Positions 5,733 to 11,384 of a stretch of DNA of 11,384 bases are shown here, piece by piece. Positions within the stretch are counted from its first letter, which is position 1. Every line of letters begins with the position of its first letter. The notes under the pieces were generated by a model. It was not told where the DNA came from. It worked only from the letters and a program-made list of their open reading frames with translations, and made no database searches. The stretch is taken from NCBI GenBank assembly GCA_030041195.1, contig JASHOI010000390.1, positions 1 to 11,384 of the forward strand, written 5' to 3'. A program made the position numbers and the translations under genes. The DNA comes from Streptosporangiaceae bacterium. GTDB lineage: Bacteria; Actinomycetota; Actinomycetes; Streptosporangiales; Streptosporangiaceae.

Positions 5733-6065
5733 GTGTCACGCGACGGGATAGGCGGGTGCGCGACGCGAACGGCATACGCCATAGCCGGGCGTGTGACGCG
5801 AACGGCATAGGCGGGCGCGTTGCGACGAACGGCATGGGCCGGCACATAGCCCGAGCGCACGGCTCGACATAGCCCGAACGCACGGCTGGACATAGCCCAA
5901 ACGCATGGCTGACATAGCCCGAACGCATCGTTCGCAGATAGCCCGAACGCATCGCCGCGACATACCGCAACGCACCACGGACACATACCGGAACGCACCA
6001 TGGGCACATACCGCAACGCACATACCGCAACGCACCACGGTCACATTGCAGAATGCATCGGCCCG
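5733..6065. repeat. Degenerate tandem repeat array, 23-bp period, between pyrF and mihF
   Basis: From 5844 to 6065 ten head-to-tail units share the core ACATA(G)CCCGAACGCA. Anchored on GAACGCA-like heptamers at 5853, 5876, 5899, 5921, 5945, 5968, 5991, 6014, 6028 and 6051, spacings are 23, 23, 22, 24, 23, 23, 23, 14 and 23; one unit is shortened by 9 bp. The first five units read ACATAGCCCGAACGCA (with variants), the later ones ACATACCGCAACGCACCA. From 5733 to 5843 three or four looser units with GCGAACGGCAT (anchors 5767, 5800, 5827) look like diverged relatives with longer spacing. All frames stay open on the minus strand, but the period is not a multiple of three, so no single repeated peptide is encoded. 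Units are directly adjacent with no unique spacers, unlike CRISPR. The array lies about 20 bp past the pyrF stop. Function unknown. Confidence 0.88.
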
Positions 6066-6084
6066 CCTGCAGCGGTCACCGGGC

Positions 6085-6792
6085 TCAGTTAGACGCCACC
6101 GATATTTTCCGCAGCGACGCACCAATGGCGGCCGCCGCCGCACCGGGATCCGCCGCGCCGGTGATTGGCCGGCCGATCACCAGCAGATCGGCGCCGGCCT
6201 GCAACGCCTCCTCCGGAGTGGCGATCCTCGCCTGATCGTTGGCTTCGGACCCGGCCGGGCGCACCCCGGGGGTGATCAGCGTGATCTCCGGACCGACCTC
6301 GGCGCGCACCGCCGCCACCTCGCGCGGCGAGCAGACAAGCCCTCTCGCCCCCGCTTCGACCGCCAGCGCGGCCAGTCGCCGCACCGCGTCAGCTACCGGC
6401 CCGGCAAGGCCGAGCCGATCCAGGTCCGCGTCGCCGAGCGAGGTCAGGACGGTCACCGCGACGATCTTGGTGTCCGGGGCGGCTTCCACGGCCGCGCGCA
6501 CGGCCGCCATCCCGCCGACCGCGTGCACGGTGAGCAGGTCGGGCCGCAGCCTGGCCACCGACCGGGCCGCGCCGGCCACGGTCGCGGGTATGTCATTGAG
6601 TTTCAGGTCGAGGAAGACCGCGACGTTGCTGCCGCCGCGCACCGAGGCCACGGCCTCGGGGCCGTACCGCAGGTAGAGCTCGAGGCCGATCTTCACGGTG
6701 CTGACGTGCGGCGTGACCAGGCCCGCCCACCGGGCGGCGGTCTCCAGGCTCGGCGCGTCCAGGGCGACGGCGATCGGCGCGGGATGGGTCAC
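6085..6792 (-). CDS. pyrF: Orotidine 5'-phosphate decarboxylase (short, type 1 form)
   Basis: Catalyses the last step of de novo UMP synthesis, decarboxylating OMP in the cytoplasm. It has 235 residues forming a TIM barrel. Visible active-site motifs: VALDAP (9-14), Lys34 in VKIG, the catalytic array LDLKLNDIP (Asp62, Lys64, Asp67), TVHAVGG (88-94), TPGVRP (174-179), and the phosphate-binding GRPIT (207-211). Length and motifs match the type 1 subfamily, whereas the well-studied mycobacterial and streptomycete enzymes belong to the longer type 2. The GTG start at 6792 has AGGAGG 5 nt upstream, the best ribosome site in the window. It lies 9 nt after pyrD and is the last gene of the pyr operon here. 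Confidence 0.96.
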   Translation of the reverse strand: MTHPAPIAVALDAPSLETAARWAGLVTPHVSTVKIGLELYLRYGPEAVASVRGGSNVAVFLDLKLNDIPATVAGAARSVARLRPDLLTVHAVGGMAAVRAAVEAAPDTKIVAVTVLTSLGDADLDRLGLAGPVADAVRRLAALAVEAGARGLVCSPREVAAVRAEVGPEITLITPGVRPAGSEANDQARIATPEEALQAGADLLVIGRPITGAADPGAAAAAIGASLRKISVASN

Positions 6793-6801
6793 GGCATCCT
6801 C

Positions 6802-7767
6802 CTATGACACGTTTCCGGTAAGCCTGCGCCGCGGGTTGGCACCCGGCTCGTGAGCCAGCCCGATGACGTCGGAGATGCGCTCCACCCCGCGCCGTGCCAG
6901 CTCCTCCTCGAGCTCGCGGACGATGCGCATACACGCCGACGGATCGTGGAAGATCGCTGTCCCGACGCTGACCAGCGTGGCGCCGGCCAGCATCAGCTCC
7001 AGCGCGTCCTGCCCGGTCCGCACGCCGCCCATGCCGATGATCGGGACGTCGGGCAGCGCCTCGCGGACCTGCCAGATGCACCGCACGGCCACCGGCCGGA
7101 TGGCGGGGCCGGAAAGTCCCCCGGTCATCCCGGCGAGCACCGGGCGCATGGTCCGCGTGTCAATCGCCATGCCGAGCAAGGTGTTGATCAGCGAGAGCCC
7201 GTCGGCACCGGCCGCCACGCAGGAACGGGCGATCGCCACGATGTCGGTGACGTCAGGTGAAAGCTTGGCGAACACCGGGATGTCGTACCGTGCCCGGCCG
7301 CGTACCGCGTCGATGACCGCCCCGGCAGCGCCCGCGTCGCACGCGAACACCTGCCCGCGGTCCTCGACGTTCGGGCAGGAGATGTTGACCTCGATCGCGG
7401 TGACCCCGGCCGAGTCGGACAGGCGCGCGGCGAGCTCGGCGTACTCGTCCACGGTCCCGCCCGCGATCGAGACCACCGCGCGGGCTCCCCTGGACAGCAG
7501 CCAGGGCAGGTCCCGCTGCAGGAACGCGTCGATGCCCGGGCCCTGCAGGCCGATCGAGTTCAGCATCCCGCTGGGCGTCTCCGCCATCCGCGGCGTTGGC
7601 CGGCCCGCCCGCGGGGCCAGCATCACCGACTTGGTGACCACGGCGCCGATCTTGGCGACATCGAAGAACTGGGCGAGCTCGCGCCCCGCGCCGGCGCACC
7701 CCGACGCGGTCAGGATCGGGTTCGGCAGCTCGGTCTGGCCGAGCCGCGCCCGCAGGTCAGTGGCCAT
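6802..7767 (-). CDS. pyrD: Dihydroorotate dehydrogenase, class 1B catalytic subunit
   Basis: Oxidises dihydroorotate to orotate using FMN, the fourth step of pyrimidine synthesis; the class 1B enzyme works with PyrK to pass electrons to NAD. It has 321 residues. Visible: LPNPILTASGCAG (14-26), KIGAVVTKSV (39-48), MLNSIGLQGPG (68-78), the active-site loop NISCPN with Cys131 as catalytic base (the mark of class 1 enzymes, where class 2 uses Ser), FAKLSPD (167-172), INTLLGM, GGLSGPAIRP (216-225), and phosphate-binding IGMGGVRTGQDALE and SVGTAIF. ATG at 7767 is chosen; the open frame extends 48 codons upstream but that part lies inside pyrK. It overlaps the end of pyrK by 11 nt, implying coupled translation. 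Confidence 0.97.
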   Translation of the reverse strand: MATDLRARLGQTELPNPILTASGCAGAGRELAQFFDVAKIGAVVTKSVMLAPRAGRPTPRMAETPSGMLNSIGLQGPGIDAFLQRDLPWLLSRGARAVVSIAGGTVDEYAELAARLSDSAGVTAIEVNISCPNVEDRGQVFACDAGAAGAVIDAVRGRARYDIPVFAKLSPDVTDIVAIARSCVAAGADGLSLINTLLGMAIDTRTMRPVLAGMTGGLSGPAIRPVAVRCIWQVREALPDVPIIGMGGVRTGQDALELMLAGATLVSVGTAIFHDPSACMRIVRELEEELARRGVERISDVIGLAHEPGANPRRRLTGNVS

Positions 7768-8709
7768 TGGCCTGGTTCCCGCCGTTCGGGCCTGTGGCCC
7801 CGGCCGGGGCCCCGGTGAGTCCGGCGGCGCGGCGTGACCTCGGCTCCCAGCCCGGGGCGCCGAACGCGTCGAACGGGATCGTCCCCACCTCGTCCCAGCG
7901 CACCTGCTCACCGCGGAACACCGGGCCGTCCACGCAGGACCGCACCATCCGCGTGATCCCGTCCGTGCCGACGACCGGCAGCACGCAGGTCATGCAGACC
8001 CCGACCCCGCAGGCCATCAGCTCTTCCACCGCCACCTGCACCGGGATGTCGTACCGCCGGGCCAGCAGCGTCACGTGCCGCAGCATCGGCATCGGGCCGC
8101 ACGCGTAGATGGCGTCGGTCCGTGCCTCGTGGATGATCTGCCCCATCATGTCGGTGACGATCCCGCGCGCGCCAAGCGAGCCGTCCTCGGTGGTGATCGT
8201 GGCCGTGCGCCCGGTCCGCCGCGCGGTCAGCGCGCCGAAGACCCGCTCCCCGGTCGACGCGCCGAGCAGGAAGTCGACCGTGCAGTGGCGTTCCCGCAGC
8301 CTGGCCGCCAGCGGGAACAGCGGCGCGCTGCCGTACCCGCCGCCCACCAGCAGGCACGTGGCCGGATCCCGGGGCACCGGGAACGGCCGGCCGAGCGGGC
8401 CGGTGATGTCGACGACGTCGCGGGACCGGCGCTCGGCCAGCCAGCGGGTCCCCGGGCCGTCGGCCGAGAACACGAACTCGACCGTGCCGCCGTGATCCGG
8501 CCGGACGTCATGGATCGAGAACGAGCGGCGCAGCAGCATCGACGTGGACGGGCCGCCGACGGCCAGGGTCACGAACTGCCCGGGCCTGAAGCGCGCCGCG
8601 ATGCCCGGTGCCACGACCGTCATCGCGTAGTAGGCGTCCACCCGCCGCACGGTCAGCACGGTCCCGCGCACCTGGACCGGGCCCGCCTCGGGTTCTGGCG
8701 TTCCGGCCG

Positions 8710-8713
<4 letters not shown>
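7757..8713 (-). CDS. pyrK: Dihydroorotate dehydrogenase electron-transfer subunit
   Basis: Flavin and iron-sulfur subunit that carries electrons from PyrD's FMN to NAD in class 1B dihydroorotate dehydrogenase. It has 318 residues. Domains: an FAD-binding barrel with PGQFVTL (44-50) and LRRSFSI (61-67); an NAD-binding ferredoxin-reductase domain with [13 protein letters not shown] (124-136) and CGPMPM (205-210); and a C-terminal [2Fe-2S] site with Cys235, Cys240, Cys243 and Cys260 (CGVGVCMTC then SC). All four ligands are present. After about residue 285 there is a Gly/Ala/Pro/Asn-rich tail of some 30 residues beyond the usual end, probably disordered. The ATG start at 8713 overlaps the carB TGA (ATGA), and its end overlaps pyrD. 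Confidence 0.96.

Positions 8714-11384
<2,671 letters not shown>

Noticed and set aside
5844..6065. CRISPR array
   Set aside because: Units are directly adjacent with no unique spacers of constant length, the repeat is degenerate throughout, and no cas gene is nearby.
6061..6084. GCCCG/CGGGC inverted repeat directly after the pyrF stop as a terminator
   Set aside because: The stem is only 5 bp with a 14-nt loop and no T-run, so it is too weak to call as a feature.
5545..6143. Three overlapping minus-strand open frames of 135-161 codons through the repeat array, with repeated peptides such as FGLC and RSGYV
   Set aside because: The 23-bp period is not a multiple of three, so the peptide changes frame at each unit. 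All three frames are open only because the unit lacks stop codons. No ribosome site or family similarity is seen.
5905..6807. Plus-strand open frame of 300 codons starting in the repeat array
   Set aside because: Most of it is antisense to pyrF, and its N-terminal part is just the repeat units read through.

Overview
The window is a stretch of actinobacterial chromosome. It is very GC-rich with G/C at most third codon positions, many genes start with GTG, and it carries mihF (actinobacterial integration host factor) in its conserved neighbourhood. The class is clear (Actinomycetia/Actinobacteria). I cannot name the order or genus. All supported genes lie on the minus strand, so the window reads right to left: carB (N-terminus off the right edge), pyrK, pyrD, pyrF, a long repeat-bearing gap, mihF, rpoZ, coaBC, metK, a small membrane protein, a sugar-nucleotide epimerase-like protein, and the start of priA (C-terminus off the left edge).

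Right part (about 6085-11384): the end of a de novo pyrimidine operon. carB/pyrK overlap by 4 nt, pyrK/pyrD by 11 nt, and pyrD/pyrF are 9 nt apart with a strong AGGAGG ribosome site, so they are almost certainly co-transcribed. Carbamoyl phosphate made by CarB feeds the pathway. PyrD with PyrK forms the NAD-linked class 1B dihydroorotate dehydrogenase, and PyrF makes UMP.

Middle (5397-6084): 688 bp with no convincing gene. Next to pyrF is a degenerate tandem repeat array. Ten units with a 23-bp period are clear (about 5844-6065), fading into looser relatives back to about 5733. Next to mihF is an AT-richer promoter and leader region with several dyads, including a terminator-like hairpin 30 nt before the mihF start.

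Left part (1-5396): the usual actinobacterial block mihF-(gmk)-rpoZ-coaBC-metK-priA, with two departures. gmk is missing between mihF and rpoZ, where only 200 bp of non-coding sequence with hairpins and a G-rich tract remain. Two extra genes, a four-helix membrane protein and an extended-SDR epimerase, sit between metK and priA.

Most of the window is ordinary core metabolism. The features worth a second look are the repeat array upstream of mihF, the structured mihF leader and the missing gmk. I found no mobile element, CRISPR array, tRNA or rRNA.
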